From SMYC01 sp965197495 (GTDB lineage: Bacteria; Acidobacteriota; Vicinamibacteria; Marinacidobacterales; SMYC01), in the NCBI GenBank assembly GCA_965197495.1, contig OZ240210.1:5642001-5706000 (forward strand): a DNA stretch of 64,000 bases. Direction: 5' to 3'. This document shows, piece by piece, positions 35,849 through 45,077 of the stretch. The position numbers were made by a program, and so were the translations under genes. Numbering within the stretch: the first letter of the stretch is position 1; each line of letters begins with the position of its first letter. The notes beneath the pieces were generated by a model. The model made no database searches and was not told the DNA's origin. It saw only the letters and a program-made list of their open reading frames with translations.

Positions 35849-37684
35849 CTACCGAATACGGAGCTCGATTTCGCTCGCGGCGCGACGGCCCAAAGAGCGA
35901 TCTTCGATGCGGATGTCAACGCGGTAGGGGCCAGGGGAGAGCTTGTTCATCGGAATCCGCAAGATGACGGGCGTCCCGCCGGGCCGGTCTTCACGAAGCG
36001 CCATCGGGCCGGCTTTGCCGCCCGTGTCGATGGCGTGATCGCCTTCATCGAACAGCGTATAGGTGAGCTCGACCTCGCGTGAAGGGCGGTCGACACCGGC
36101 GAAAACCTGGAAAAGCAAGTAGGCGTCATCCCCTCGTATCAGGCTCGTTGTTGGGAGGATGGGGATGTCGCCTGAAATCGCGTTCGTGGCATCGGGCGCG
36201 ACCACCGGTACGATGCTCGAAATGCCGAAGCGCTCGCCGAATCCGGCCGGCACTTGGATCCCGGTCGAAGCTTGGTAAAGCTGCGCTCCGTCCGCGGTCA
36301 GAGTAATGCGCAAGAGATAGAGCCCGGGGTCGAGCTCCACGTTCTCGACGAGAAAATAGCGCTGCAAGTTCACCGACTCTTCGAACGTATGGAGCGTTTT
36401 GTCGTCCTGAGAGATGGTGACGGTGAGCTTGCGATCTTCTGTGGCGGAGAGAAGCTCGGGCGGAAGCGCCACGCTCACAGGAACGCGCGAGGAGCCCGTG
36501 CCCGTGGGCAAAAGATAGCTCGTGAGTTCGAGCGCGTCGGGAAGTACCCGTGACCGCCGCTCGTCGACGTCTACTTCTTCGCTCTCCGCCTCGGCCCCGT
36601 CGGCTACGACGGTGGCGGGCTCGCGCGCAACGTAGCCTTGCCGCACGATGATCTCGACGCCTGGTTTGCGGACCTTGACCTCGATGCGGCGATACTTACC
36701 GTCGAGCTCCGGGTTCGACGGGATATAGCTCAAGAGGTAGTAACGTTGGTTCTCTTTGCCGACCCGCCGGAGGGGTGTTTCGAACGCGATGCTGTTACGG
36801 AAGTGGCGGCCGCCAGTCCCGCTGGCGAGGGGAAAGAGCCCTCCCGCGAGCGACAGGTTACTCTCCGGTCCCCGGAGGTCGATGGTGTAGACGGTGGTGT
36901 TTGCTTGGTTGAGTGCTGTCGCTGCGCGCTCCAAAGTGAGGCCTTCGTTCGATCGGCGTGAGCCTGGGCTCGTGAACGTCGCGAGCTCGTTCGAGAGCAG
37001 CACGAGCACCTTGCGGCCCGGAATCGACTCTAGGGTCTTGCCTAGCGATTCCAGATCTCGGTAGAGCTGTCCGGCTGCGCGATCCGCGCCCATCGGGTAG
37101 TCGACGACCATCTGGCTCAGGGAGCGGACGCTTTCGAGCGTATTTTCCTTGGTGGAGCGAAACTGTTGAACGATCTTGAACGAGTAGCCGTTCTCGATCA
37201 CCATGGCCTCATCGCCTTCGGCCATCGACTCGACGATGAACTCCCGAAGCGCGCGTTTTCCGCGGTTCAACCAGTCGAAACGAGCGCCTTGCCGGTTGAA
37301 GACGAACACGAAGCGGCGTGGGTAGGTGTTGACGGAGGCGGCGTCGGTCGCGGGGCGGCCGTCGGTCTTGGCGGCGACGTAGGAGGTCCAGTCGGTCACG
37401 TCGAAAGTCGTAATCGTCTGGGGAACTCCGTCCTCGAAGATCTCGAAGTCGTCCTGCGTGAGTCCCGACACGGGATTCCCGTCCGCGTCGAGCGCCAAGG
37501 TATCGACGAGAACCGTCGAGACTCCGGTGCGGAATGTGGGGATCCGATCTCGTTCTTGCGCATGCGCGAAGATCGTCGTCAAAAGAAGCAGGAAGCCCAC
37601 CGTAGCTGCCCATACACCTCTTCGGCCGGGCATTTCTCCCAGGCCTCGCAGGAGAGCACAACTTACGTGTCTGAAAGCGGGCAT
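35849..37684 (-). CDS. VWFA-related (acidobacterial type) secreted protein
   Basis: 611 residues from ATG 37684, which has GGAGG; a 17-codon upstream extension lacks support. A signal segment ends near AHAQ. The N-terminal signature FRTGVSTVLVDTLALDADGN then PVSGLTQDDFEIFEDGVPQT is that of the VWFA-related Acidobacterial family. The VWA-like core follows (FVFVFNRQGAR, then GRKVLVLLSNELA and NTTVYTIDLRG) but the metal-binding DxSxS motif is replaced. The last 250 residues are beta-sandwich. Function of the family is unknown; it is the best taxonomic marker here. Confidence 0.85.
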   Translation of the reverse strand: MPAFRHVSCALLRGLGEMPGRRGVWAATVGFLLLLTTIFAHAQERDRIPTFRTGVSTVLVDTLALDADGNPVSGLTQDDFEIFEDGVPQTITTFDVTDWTSYVAAKTDGRPATDAASVNTYPRRFVFVFNRQGARFDWLNRGKRALREFIVESMAEGDEAMVIENGYSFKIVQQFRSTKENTLESVRSLSQMVVDYPMGADRAAGQLYRDLESLGKTLESIPGRKVLVLLSNELATFTSPGSRRSNEGLTLERAATALNQANTTVYTIDLRGPESNLSLAGGLFPLASGTGGRHFRNSIAFETPLRRVGKENQRYYLLSYIPSNPELDGKYRRIEVKVRKPGVEIIVRQGYVAREPATVVADGAEAESEEVDVDERRSRVLPDALELTSYLLPTGTGSSRVPVSVALPPELLSATEDRKLTVTISQDDKTLHTFEESVNLQRYFLVENVELDPGLYLLRITLTADGAQLYQASTGIQVPAGFGERFGISSIVPVVAPDATNAISGDIPILPTTSLIRGDDAYLLFQVFAGVDRPSREVELTYTLFDEGDHAIDTGGKAGPMALREDRPGGTPVILRIPMNKLSPGPYRVDIRIEDRSLGRRAASEIELRIR

Positions 37685-37850
37685 GGACACCTCCTCGGCG
37701 ATCGCATTATAGAAACGAATCTGCGGAGTCTCCAAACGGCGTTGTCTTGGTCCTCTGGAACGAGTAAGTTACGCTCCGGATAGCGCAGCACGAAACGTTT
37801 GGCGCCGAAGCTGAACTCGATGCGCGCGCTCCTAGAGAACATCGTCCGAC

Positions 37851-38210
37851 ATGCCCGACATAAGGCTGTCCTCTTGGCTGTCCTCTTGGCTGGTCGTTGG
37901 TGTGCATGCGCTTGCCCACGGATTCGCCTATGCGAGCATCGACCGCGACGGCACTTTCGCCGCCCGCGAGGAGCTCGCGCTGATGCACGCGTTCGCCGAG
38001 CTCATGGAGTCGCGGGTCGCGAGCCGCATGGGGCGCGCCGTCGAAAAGACTTATTTGAGCGGGCTTTCAATGGGCGGTGGCATTGCGCGCTTCGCGGCCG
38101 AAGAGGATCCGCCCCGCTTCGACGGCGTCCTTATTATTGTAGGCGCCGGTGGCGACGCCCCGTCTCGCGGGGAGCGCGCGCTCACCGAAGCGCAGTCTTT
38201 GTTCCCGTGA
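37851..38210 (+). pseudogene. Alpha/beta-hydrolase fragment
   Basis: About 119 residues. The nucleophile elbow GLSMGGGIARFAAEE and the stretch HGFAYASIDRDG indicate an alpha/beta hydrolase, but the N-terminal strands and oxyanion loop are replaced by an odd SSWLSSWLVV stretch and the His end is missing. The frame ends at TGA 38208-38210, overlapping the GTG of the amidohydrolase. Typical enzymes have about 300 residues. Read as a remnant with large deletions. Confidence 0.55.
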
Positions 38211-39553
38211 TCGCGACCGCCCTCTTTCAGGCGATCACCGTCCTCGTCCACGGCACGCTCATCGATGGTACGGGAGCGGCTCCGCGCGGCGACACGGTCG
38301 TCGAGATCCGCGACGGCACCATCACCGCCATCGCGCGCGCCGAGAACTACGTCGTGCCCGAAGGTGCTTCGGTCATCGATGTTACCGGGAAGTGGATCCT
38401 TCCGGGATATATCGACACCCACACGCATCTCCTGGACTCCGGCAGTCTCTATACGAGCCCCGACGACTATGACCTCACCGACCACGTGCCTCACGAGGCC
38501 GAGCGCCGCCGTATCCGCGAAGGCATCCCGGCGACGCTCGAGCACTATCGCTGCTCCGGCGTGACCACGGTCGCGTCTCTCGGCGGGCCGCGTTGGGAGC
38601 TCGAGGTCGCGCGCGCATCCGACGCACCGCGCGTGCTCACGTCGGGTCCGTTCTTCGCGAACTTTCCGGTTTTGGAAGTCACTCTCTGGACTCGAGACGA
38701 TCCCGTGCTCGTTCAGTTGAAAAGCGTCGACGACGCGCGCGCGAAGGTCCGCGATGTCGCGAACGACGGTGTCGACCTCGTCAAAGTCGGCTATGCCGGT
38801 CGACCCGAGCCGCGCGGGGCCTTCCGTCCGATCCTGGAAGCCCTCGTCGACGAGGCGCATGCGCTTCGCCTTCGCGTCGCGATGCACGCGGAGGAGCTCG
38901 AGACTGCGAAGATGGCGATCCGGGCCGGCGTCGACGTGCTCGCGCATACGATCGTCGATCAGGTCGTCGACGGCGAGTTTCTCGACCTCGCTAAAGAGAG
39001 CGGCGTTGTCACGATCACCGGGCTCGGCCATTTCGATCGCTATCGCGAAGTCCTCGATGGCGCAGTTTCGCTCTTGCCCATCGAGCGGCGTTGCGGCGAC
39101 CGGCGCGTCATCGCGAGCTGGGACGCGCTTGCGGCTATTCCACCGGCCGAGCGACCACCCGTTCCCGACGCCATCCAATGGGGAAGCGGGGAAGAGGCGC
39201 GGCAGATTCTGCTTACGAACATGCGCAAGATGTTCGAGGCAGGCATCCCTATTGCGGCCGGATCGAATGGCGGCAATGTGGGCACGTTGCAGGGCCCGTC
39301 GTTCCATCGCGAGTTTCACAAGATGGCGGAGGCGGGCCTGCCGCTCGAAGCCATTATCGCGTCGGCCACGCGAGATGCGGCGCGTGCGCTTGGCCTCGAG
39401 GACCGCGGCACGCTGACGCCGGGAAAACGCGGCGACCTCGTTGTGCTTGGCGAGGATCCACTCGAGCACGTGAGCCATCTCGCGGCCATCGATTTCGTCC
39501 TAGCGGGCGGAAGCTCGTCGGCGCACCCAAGCGGGTGCCGGCCGAGCCGATGA
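38207..39553 (+). CDS. Metal-dependent amidohydrolase family protein, active-site Asp changed
   Basis: 448 residues from GTG 38207. TIM-barrel amidohydrolase: PGYIDTHTHLLDSG (H-x-H), VAMHAEELETAKMAIRAG and VLAHTIVDQ, then GLEDRGTLTPGKRGDLVVL near the end. The catalytic aspartate expected in AAGTDAG reads IAAGSNGGNVG, so D has become N and activity is in doubt. The C-terminus GGSSSAHPSGCRPSR is atypical and the +1 frame reads KLVGAPKRVP, so a late frameshift is possible. Its stop overlaps the methyltransferase ATG (ATGA). Start and end overlaps suggest an operon. Confidence 0.75.
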   Translation: MIATALFQAITVLVHGTLIDGTGAAPRGDTVVEIRDGTITAIARAENYVVPEGASVIDVTGKWILPGYIDTHTHLLDSGSLYTSPDDYDLTDHVPHEAERRRIREGIPATLEHYRCSGVTTVASLGGPRWELEVARASDAPRVLTSGPFFANFPVLEVTLWTRDDPVLVQLKSVDDARAKVRDVANDGVDLVKVGYAGRPEPRGAFRPILEALVDEAHALRLRVAMHAEELETAKMAIRAGVDVLAHTIVDQVVDGEFLDLAKESGVVTITGLGHFDRYREVLDGAVSLLPIERRCGDRRVIASWDALAAIPPAERPPVPDAIQWGSGEEARQILLTNMRKMFEAGIPIAAGSNGGNVGTLQGPSFHREFHKMAEAGLPLEAIIASATRDAARALGLEDRGTLTPGKRGDLVVLGEDPLEHVSHLAAIDFVLAGGSSSAHPSGCRPSR

Positions 39554-40291
39554 GCTATCGCGGTGCGCTTTGGCTGGAGCGAGAGGACCGCTATTACGAA
39601 GAGCGTCCCGACCTCGTGCTCCAAGCGATGGCGCTCGAGCCAGGCGATGTCGTAGCGGATATCGGCACGGGCTCGGGATATTACGCTCGCCAGATCGCGC
39701 CTCTCGTCGCACCCGGCGGTCGCGTTCTCGCGGTCGACATCCAGCCGCAGATGTTGAAGTTCTTGAGCCAGCTCGTGGAGGAGGAAGGCGTCACGAGGGT
39801 CGAGCCCATCTTGAGTGAGCCGGACGATCCGAAGCTTCCGGCGGGCGAGGTCGACTGGATCTCCTGGCCGACGTCTATCACGAGATCGCGGCGCCCGAGA
39901 GAGTGCTCAGCAAGATGCGGGAAGCGCTCGCGCCCGACGGCGCGTCGCGCTCCTGGAATATCGCGTCGAAGACGGCACCGGCGACCGCGTGAAGGCCGAT
40001 CACACGATGTCCGTCCGTCAAGTTCTCTCGGAATGGAAGCCGGCCGGGTTCGATCTCGTTGCGCTCAACGAATCTCTCCCGATGCAGCATCTGTTCGTCT
40101 TCGCTGTAGAGGGCGGCGAGCACACGATCGAAGACGTCGACTTTCTCGACGCTCTCGACGTGGACGCAGTCGAGGCGGAGATCGAGAGCTCGGGCGCGCT
40201 CCGCATCCGCCGGAAGACGGCGCGGCCCATAGTGGTGACGCTGCCGGTAGGTACTTATCTCGAGGCGCCGGACGGCAAGAGAAGCCTGTCC
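39550..40291 (+). pseudogene. SAM-dependent methyltransferase-like protein, two frameshifts, cut by an IS
   Basis: MSYRGALWLEREDRYYEERP then VVADIGTGSGYYARQIAPL is a class I methyltransferase fold with a normal SAM-binding glycine motif. One base is missing near 39861 (restored: LLADVYHEIAAPERVLSKMR) and another near 39935 (restored: RVALLEYRVEDG). A second domain follows (RIRRKTARPIVVTLPVGTYL) and is cut at about 40291 by the left end of the degraded IS. Relatives are secreted or cytosolic proteins of unknown substrate. Confidence 0.75.
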
Positions 40292-40391
40292 TGTCCAAAA
40301 ACACGAACGAACTCAAGTCCCGCGTCAGCCGGGGCGTTTCGGATAGACGCGCCTACGCTTACTTCGCCAAGGGAAGCTAGAATGCTCCGTC

Positions 40392-41572
40392 ATGGGCACG
40401 CCGATCCAACCCTGGACGTTCTTGGTTGTCGTCGTGGCTGGTTGGATCCAGCGGACCAACAGGCCGCTATCGTCTACTTGCTCGAGGAGAACAGAGTCCT
40501 CAAAGGCTTAGCGGGAGGAAACTTCGCTTCACCGACGACGAGCGACGTCGGCTCGCGGTAAAGGGTAAGGAGCTTGGCCGGGAACTCTTGGCCGAAGTCG
40601 CCGGTATCGTGACCCCGGACACTCTCTTGGCCTGGCACCGAAGACTCATTGCGCGGAAGTGAGACTACAGCGCGCGGCGGAAACAGCTCGGGCGACCCCG
40701 GGTGATGGTCGAGATTACCGAGCTCGTCGTGGCCATGGCGAAGTCGAATCCGAATTATGTGAACTGCGCGGATATGTGAACAACGATGGCCGTTGCGCCG
40801 CCGCGCCCCGACGTGACGCGGGTCTCGACCTCGAGGGGCGACCGTCTACTTCACATAAGTTTCCGAGGCATCGGTCCATGAGCCACTGGATGACATCGTG
40901 CCGCTAGCGCCGGAGTCTGTCACTGTTGGCACTTGGACCGGCGCGGTCCTGATTCCCCTACGGCCTGAGCGGAGCGTCGTCCCACGGCGTGTTCGACAGT
41001 CCGTTCCGAAGTGCTGCGCAGAACTCTCCGTCCGGGGCTTGGGTTGGAAGCAGCGCATCGAGCGCTGGAAAAACTTATGTGAAGCTCGCGGCGATAAGCT
41101 GCCGCAACTACTGGCGTGACCCGCCCAGGTCCACATATCCGCGCGGTTCACATAATTCGGAATATGTGGAGCTCCACATATTCCGAAGTGGGGCTATACA
41201 CGAATTCGCGGCGCACTCTCGAATCTCGGTCATACCGTTGCCAGGAGCACGGTCGCGAATATCCTACGAGAGCACGGCATCGAGCCCGCGCCCGAGAGAG
41301 GTGAGCGGACGCCGTGGCGCACGTTTCTGACCGCCCATTGGGAAAGCGTCGCGGCCACCGACTTCTTCACCGTCGAGGTCGCCACGTTCCGCAGGCTCGT
41401 GACCTACTACGTGCTCGTCGTCATCGAGCTCTCTTCGCGAAAAGTGCACATTGCTGGAATCACTCCCGGGCCTGACAGCGCTTTCATGATGCAGGTAGGC
41501 CGTAATCTCACCGACCCAGTCGACGGCTTTCTGCTCGGCAAGCGCTTCCTCATCCTGGACCGCGACGCATAG
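40392..41572 (+). pseudogene. Broken integrase-core (DDE) transposase of the degraded IS
   Basis: Recognisable pieces are VVVAGWIQRTN, IVYLLEENRVLK, LRFTDDERRRLAVKGKELGR and IVTPDTLLAWHRRLIARK, a stop (TGA) where tryptophan is expected, GRPRVMVEITELVVAMAKSN; then, after the nested insertion, WGYTRIRGALSNLGHTVARS, TVANILREHGIEPAPE, and FFTVEVATFRRLVTYYVL up to FLILDRDA-TAG. The second aspartate of the DDE triad is probably the D of DRDA; the last catalytic Glu is missing. At least two frameshifts and two nonsense codons occur. The element cannot move itself. Confidence 0.75.
40755..41181. mobile_element. 427-bp element of nested TTATGTGAA palindromes
   Basis: Inserted in the transposase with TCCGAA duplicated at 40749-40754 and 41182-41187; removing it joins CCGAA to GTGGGGC and restores SNPKWGYTR. 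The outer repeats are TTATGTGAACTGCGCGGATA (40755) and the inverse at 41130-41157. Beyond the right repeat lies a perfect 28-bp palindrome (41158-41185) with core ATGTGGAGCTCCACAT. An inner pair, ACTTCACATAAGTTT (40848-40862) and AAACTTATGTGAAG (41071-41084), is oriented the other way. There is no credible gene inside. Confidence 0.75.
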
Positions 41573-41728
41573 GAGTTCTGGCAAGCAAGCTGGACGGAAC
41601 GGATGGCCCGGAGGCGAGGTCTGCTCGGGATCGCCTATCGCAGGTCCAGTGCCACGTCGGCTGGTCTCCGCGAATTTCGAGAACGCCTCTAGGATTCGAG
41701 CTTTCGGCTCCGTTCGTGTTTTCGGACA

Positions 41729-42277
41729 CGACGCCGTCGCTCCGTGTGAAAACGATGCGTAGTGCGACTGCGGTGCGAGCGCGAGTGCTATGGCGAGCGC
41801 TCCGCTAAAGGCCTGGGCGTCGAGCCGGCAAAGTTTGGCCGCCACGGTCGCCGCTGAAAGAGCAAACACCGCCGGTGGATGCAGGCCGTGCTCTTCGACG
41901 GCTCTTTGAAACCATCCGCGCGCGTAGCTCTCGATCTCGCTCGCGACCGCCATCGCGACGTAGAGCTCGCCCAGCGTCGCGTCTGCGACTTCGCCGGCGG
42001 CAACACCCGCTGCTGCGACTTCGGGCCCTGCGTTGAGCTCTAGATCGTCGCCCGCGAAGCGATTGGCGAGCGCTGCATCGGGCGCGTGGACGCACTCACC
42101 CGTCGACCATAACGTGGCAGAGGGCTCACCCCGGACGAGCGACTTCAGGGCATTCGCACCGCCGAGACTCACGCCCACTTGATCCATGAGCACCCGGCGG
42201 GCCGCGTCATGGACGCCGGCCGGGATCGTGTGGGTGCGGACGGCCCAGTCGGAGAGCTCCTCGAGCGGCGTTGGCAC
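41729..42277 (-). pseudogene. MmgE/PrpD-family fragment, 3' end lost to the IS
   Basis: From GTG 42277 about 180 residues: MPTPLEELSDWAVRTHTIPA, VGVSLGGANALKSLV, LNAGPEVAAAGVAAGEVADA and GLHPPAVFALSAATVAAKL. This is the N-terminal all-helical domain of MmgE/PrpD proteins (dehydratases or decarboxylases of short di- and tricarboxylates). The C-terminal half is removed at the IS end. It follows the serine hydrolase by eight bases, so it was the next gene of that operon. Confidence 0.65.
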
Positions 42278-42285
42278 GCGACCTG

Positions 42286-43731
42286 TCAGTGAATCTTACG
42301 CGAGTGATTGTTGTGGCGCGTCGTATGCACGACTTGGCCGTCCTCCACCGCGAAAACGATCGCCTCGCCCAGCTCTCCGTCCTTCCGAACGCGGCGAAAC
42401 CTATGGCCCTCGTCATGTTTCAGGGGAATGAGCTCATCCGCGGGGTTGTCGGTGGGAAGAAATACGAAGCCCAGACTGTCTTTCCACGGTAACACGACGA
42501 GCTCGCCGCCCCAGCCGCCAAGATAGGTGCCTGTGTACATCTCGAAGGCAGGGTCCATCGCTTTGCCCTTTTCGGGGGCATCGAGGGCTTCTTTAATCGC
42601 CGGCGCAACGATTGAGTAAGCCGTGCGGGTGAAGGCCCCGGCATTGGCGTCCATCGCGTTGGTCATGACGACCGTGGCGATCTTTTCTTTTCTCTGGAGC
42701 AGCAAGTCGGAGCGAAAGCCCGGGCAGCCGCCGCCATGGCCGACGAACGTCTTATCGTCTCGGCGTCTGACGGAAAACCCGAGGCCCCACGTCAATTTCC
42801 AGTCCGGGTCCGTCCACTGCACGCGCTGCATCTCGCGAAGTGTTCCGGCGCGCAAGATCTCGGTGCCACCTTTGTCGAGCAAGCGGAACTGCCACGACGC
42901 GAACTTGGCGAGGTCCTCGACGGTCGACGCGAAGCCGGCCGCGGGTGCTACGCCCTTAGCCTGAAAAAACTTGATGATCTCTCGGCCGCCCTCACGCCTC
43001 TTTCCACCATAACCGGTCGCGAAACGCCCGCCTCGATGTTCGGCCGGAAGCTCCGGGAACGTATCGCTCAGTCCAAGCGGCATCAGGATGTGCTGCTTCA
43101 CATAAGCGTCGTAAGGCATTCCAGACAGTTGGGCCACAATTTCTCCCGCGAGGGTGAGACCCTGGTTCGAGTATTGAAAATAGCGGCCTTCCGGATAGAG
43201 GGTCGACTGACGCGAGAGCCGCTCGATCACGTCCTCGCGTTCGGGAAACTCGAACTCCGGATAGGTCCAATAGGAATGATCTGTTTCTCGCGGGAGCCCT
43301 GCTGAATGGGTGAGAAGCCCGCGCACCGTTATTGGAGGCGCGTCTTCGTAGCTTTGCTGAATGTCGAACCATGGGAGATGTCTTGCCGCCGGGTCGTCGA
43401 GCTGAAGCTCGCCTCGATCGCGAAGCTGTAAGACACTGATGCTCGTGAAGAGCTTCGAGATCGAGCAGATGCTATACATGGTTTCGGGCGTCGCGCGCTT
43501 CTTTTGCTCGCGGTCAGCGAAGCCGAATCCCTGGCTCCAAAGAAGCGTCTGATCGTGGACGACGGCGACCGAGACACCGGGGATGTCCTTGTAAACCGCT
43601 TCAGCGTCGACCCAGGCCTCGAGAAGGCCGAGCGCGGTGGCGACGCGCGGGTCGGCGGTGAGCTCCTTGTCACTCGCCCAAGAGGGGAGCGCCACGCAAA
43701 GGATCCACATCAGACAAAGCTTCTTCATCAT
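42286..43731 (-). CDS. Beta-lactamase-like serine hydrolase (class C/CubicO type)
   Basis: About 481 residues from ATG 43731 (43728 is an alternative) behind GAGG. Signal peptide MMKKLCLMWILCVALPSWAS, so exported. SxxK catalytic motif S90-I-S-K93 in YSICSISKLFTSI, YxN as FQYSNQGLTLAG, and the third motif HGG in FVGHGGGCPGF are all present. A C-terminal beta-barrel extension (YTGTYLGGWGGELVVLPW) follows. Such enzymes act on D-amino-acid peptides, esters or beta-lactams; substrate unknown. It is preceded eight bases upstream by a GMC remnant and followed by an MmgE/PrpD remnant. This gene is intact. Confidence 0.92.
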   Translation of the reverse strand: MMKKLCLMWILCVALPSWASDKELTADPRVATALGLLEAWVDAEAVYKDIPGVSVAVVHDQTLLWSQGFGFADREQKKRATPETMYSICSISKLFTSISVLQLRDRGELQLDDPAARHLPWFDIQQSYEDAPPITVRGLLTHSAGLPRETDHSYWTYPEFEFPEREDVIERLSRQSTLYPEGRYFQYSNQGLTLAGEIVAQLSGMPYDAYVKQHILMPLGLSDTFPELPAEHRGGRFATGYGGKRREGGREIIKFFQAKGVAPAAGFASTVEDLAKFASWQFRLLDKGGTEILRAGTLREMQRVQWTDPDWKLTWGLGFSVRRRDDKTFVGHGGGCPGFRSDLLLQRKEKIATVVMTNAMDANAGAFTRTAYSIVAPAIKEALDAPEKGKAMDPAFEMYTGTYLGGWGGELVVLPWKDSLGFVFLPTDNPADELIPLKHDEGHRFRRVRKDGELGEAIVFAVEDGQVVHTTRHNNHSRKIH

Positions 43732-43738
43732 AGCCTCT

Positions 43739-44035
43739 TCAAAGATGACCGAGATCCATCTCGCGCACAGCATAGTCGCAAGCGCGTGCGGTCAAAGCCA
43801 TATAAGTTAGAGATGGGTTGACGCAGGAAGACGACGTCATGCAGGCGCCGTCCGTAACGAACAGGTTCGGGATGTCGTGACTCTGGTTGTACCCGTTCAA
43901 AACCGATGTCTTTGGATCCCGACCCATGCGGGCCGTTCCCATTTCGTGAATCGTGAACCCCTGATCGGTTTTCTGAACGAACGGGCGCACGTCCTTGGCC
44001 CCCACCGCTTCCAGGATCATCGAGAGACTATATCG
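43739..44035 (-). pseudogene. C-terminal remnant of a GMC dehydrogenase
   Basis: About 98 residues: ILEAVGAKDVRPFVQKTDQG, IHEMGTARMGRDPKTSVLNG and FVTDGACMTSSSCVNPSLTY to the end MDLGHL. It is very similar to the end of the intact GMC gene at 16680-18377, so it is a truncated paralogue. The FAD domain is absent; upstream of about 44035 the sequence is the leader of the divergent transporter operon. Confidence 0.8.
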
Positions 44036-44091
44036 CGTCCGCGCCAGAACTGAGCAAAGCGCATGGTATTCTTTCGCGCCAGGAGCCATCT

Positions 44092-45063
44092 GTGTTCGAT
44101 AACCGAGCCGTTTTCCGCAGCGTTCGCATGATCGGCATCGTTGCCGTCGCGACCGTTGGCTGTGAGACGGTCGAGGGAACTTTTCCGTCGAAGCCCATAG
44201 ACGTTGTCACCCATGCGTCGCCCGGCGGCGGCACGGACGCGACCGCGCGCGCGATGTTGGTCGGCGCGCGGGATGCGCTCGGGGTCAGGATGGCCGTTGT
44301 GCCCAAGGTCGGAGGCGGTGGGCTCGTGGCGATGAGCTACGTGAGCACGCAGCCTCGGGACGGTTACACACTGATGGGCATCACCCCTACACATCTTTTT
44401 GCGCTCGCGCGCGGCCAGGCGAAGTTGAGCATCAACGATCTCGTCGGGATCGCGCGCGCGGCGGACGACCCCATTGTCGTGATGGTGCGCGCCGACAGTG
44501 CCGTCAAAACGCTCGACGATTTGGTCGCGCTCGGCCGGCAGCGTCCCATCAAGTGGGGAGCGACGCAGATCGGAAGCGTCGATCACGTGGCGGGGGCCAT
44601 GCTCGCCAAAGTCGCCGATACCGGGCTCAGCGTCGTCCCGTTCGGCGGCGGCGGGGAAATCGTTACGAACTTGATGGGCGGCAACATCGACGCCGCGGGT
44701 TTGAATCTCACGGAAGGTCTCGACCAGATACGCCGGGGCGATTTTCGAGCGCTCGCCGTCATGGCTGCCGAGCGCATGGAAGCGATTGCCGAAGTCCCGA
44801 CGACCGTCGAACTCGGCTACGACGTCCAGTACTCCACCGTGCGCGGCTACGTCGTTTTGAAAGGGACGCCCGAAGATCGGATTCGCGTTCTCGAACAAGC
44901 TTTGCTCGAGGGCCTTTTGCATCCGAACTATCAGAGCTATTTAGCGGGCGCGGGGCTCGATCAGCGCTCGGTGGCGGGAGCGACGGATTGGAGCGCCCAG
45001 ATTCAACAAATGTATGAGCAAGCGCGTCATGCGATGCGCGAGCTCGGTATCGTTGAGAACTAA
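44092..45063 (+). CDS. tctC: Tripartite tricarboxylate transporter, substrate-binding protein
   Basis: 323 residues. AGGAG (44081-44085) precedes GTG 44092. A signal segment (MIGIVAVATVGC) is followed by FPSKPIDVVTHASPGGGTDA, the Bug/TctC ligand-binding start, then GGGGLVAMSYVSTQPRDGYT and WGATQIGSVDHVAGAML. It binds a carboxylate in the periplasm and delivers it to TctAB. It heads a five-gene transcript with tctB, tctA, MmgE/PrpD and SDR genes, so the substrate is probably a di- or tricarboxylate degraded by those enzymes (inference). It diverges from the GMC remnant. Confidence 0.92.
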   Translation: MFDNRAVFRSVRMIGIVAVATVGCETVEGTFPSKPIDVVTHASPGGGTDATARAMLVGARDALGVRMAVVPKVGGGGLVAMSYVSTQPRDGYTLMGITPTHLFALARGQAKLSINDLVGIARAADDPIVVMVRADSAVKTLDDLVALGRQRPIKWGATQIGSVDHVAGAMLAKVADTGLSVVPFGGGGEIVTNLMGGNIDAAGLNLTEGLDQIRRGDFRALAVMAAERMEAIAEVPTTVELGYDVQYSTVRGYVVLKGTPEDRIRVLEQALLEGLLHPNYQSYLAGAGLDQRSVAGATDWSAQIQQMYEQARHAMRELGIVEN

Positions 45064-45077
45064 CGGGGAGAACTGAC

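Larger units (their letters stand above)
40292..41728. mobile_element. Degraded IS with integrase-core transposase
   Basis: Ends are inverted repeats, left TGTCCAAAAACACGAACGAA at 40292 and right (reverse complement) TGTCCGAAAACACGAACGGA at 41728. It truncates the 3' end of a methyltransferase-like gene on its left and the 3' end of an MmgE/PrpD gene on its right. No target duplication is visible, consistent with age or a deletion. Its transposase is broken and the element carries a 427-bp nested insertion. Confidence 0.75.

Noticed and set aside
40898..41119. A 73-codon gene inside the nested palindromic element
   Set aside because: No ribosome-binding site, no family, and it spans the inner repeat; probably chance.
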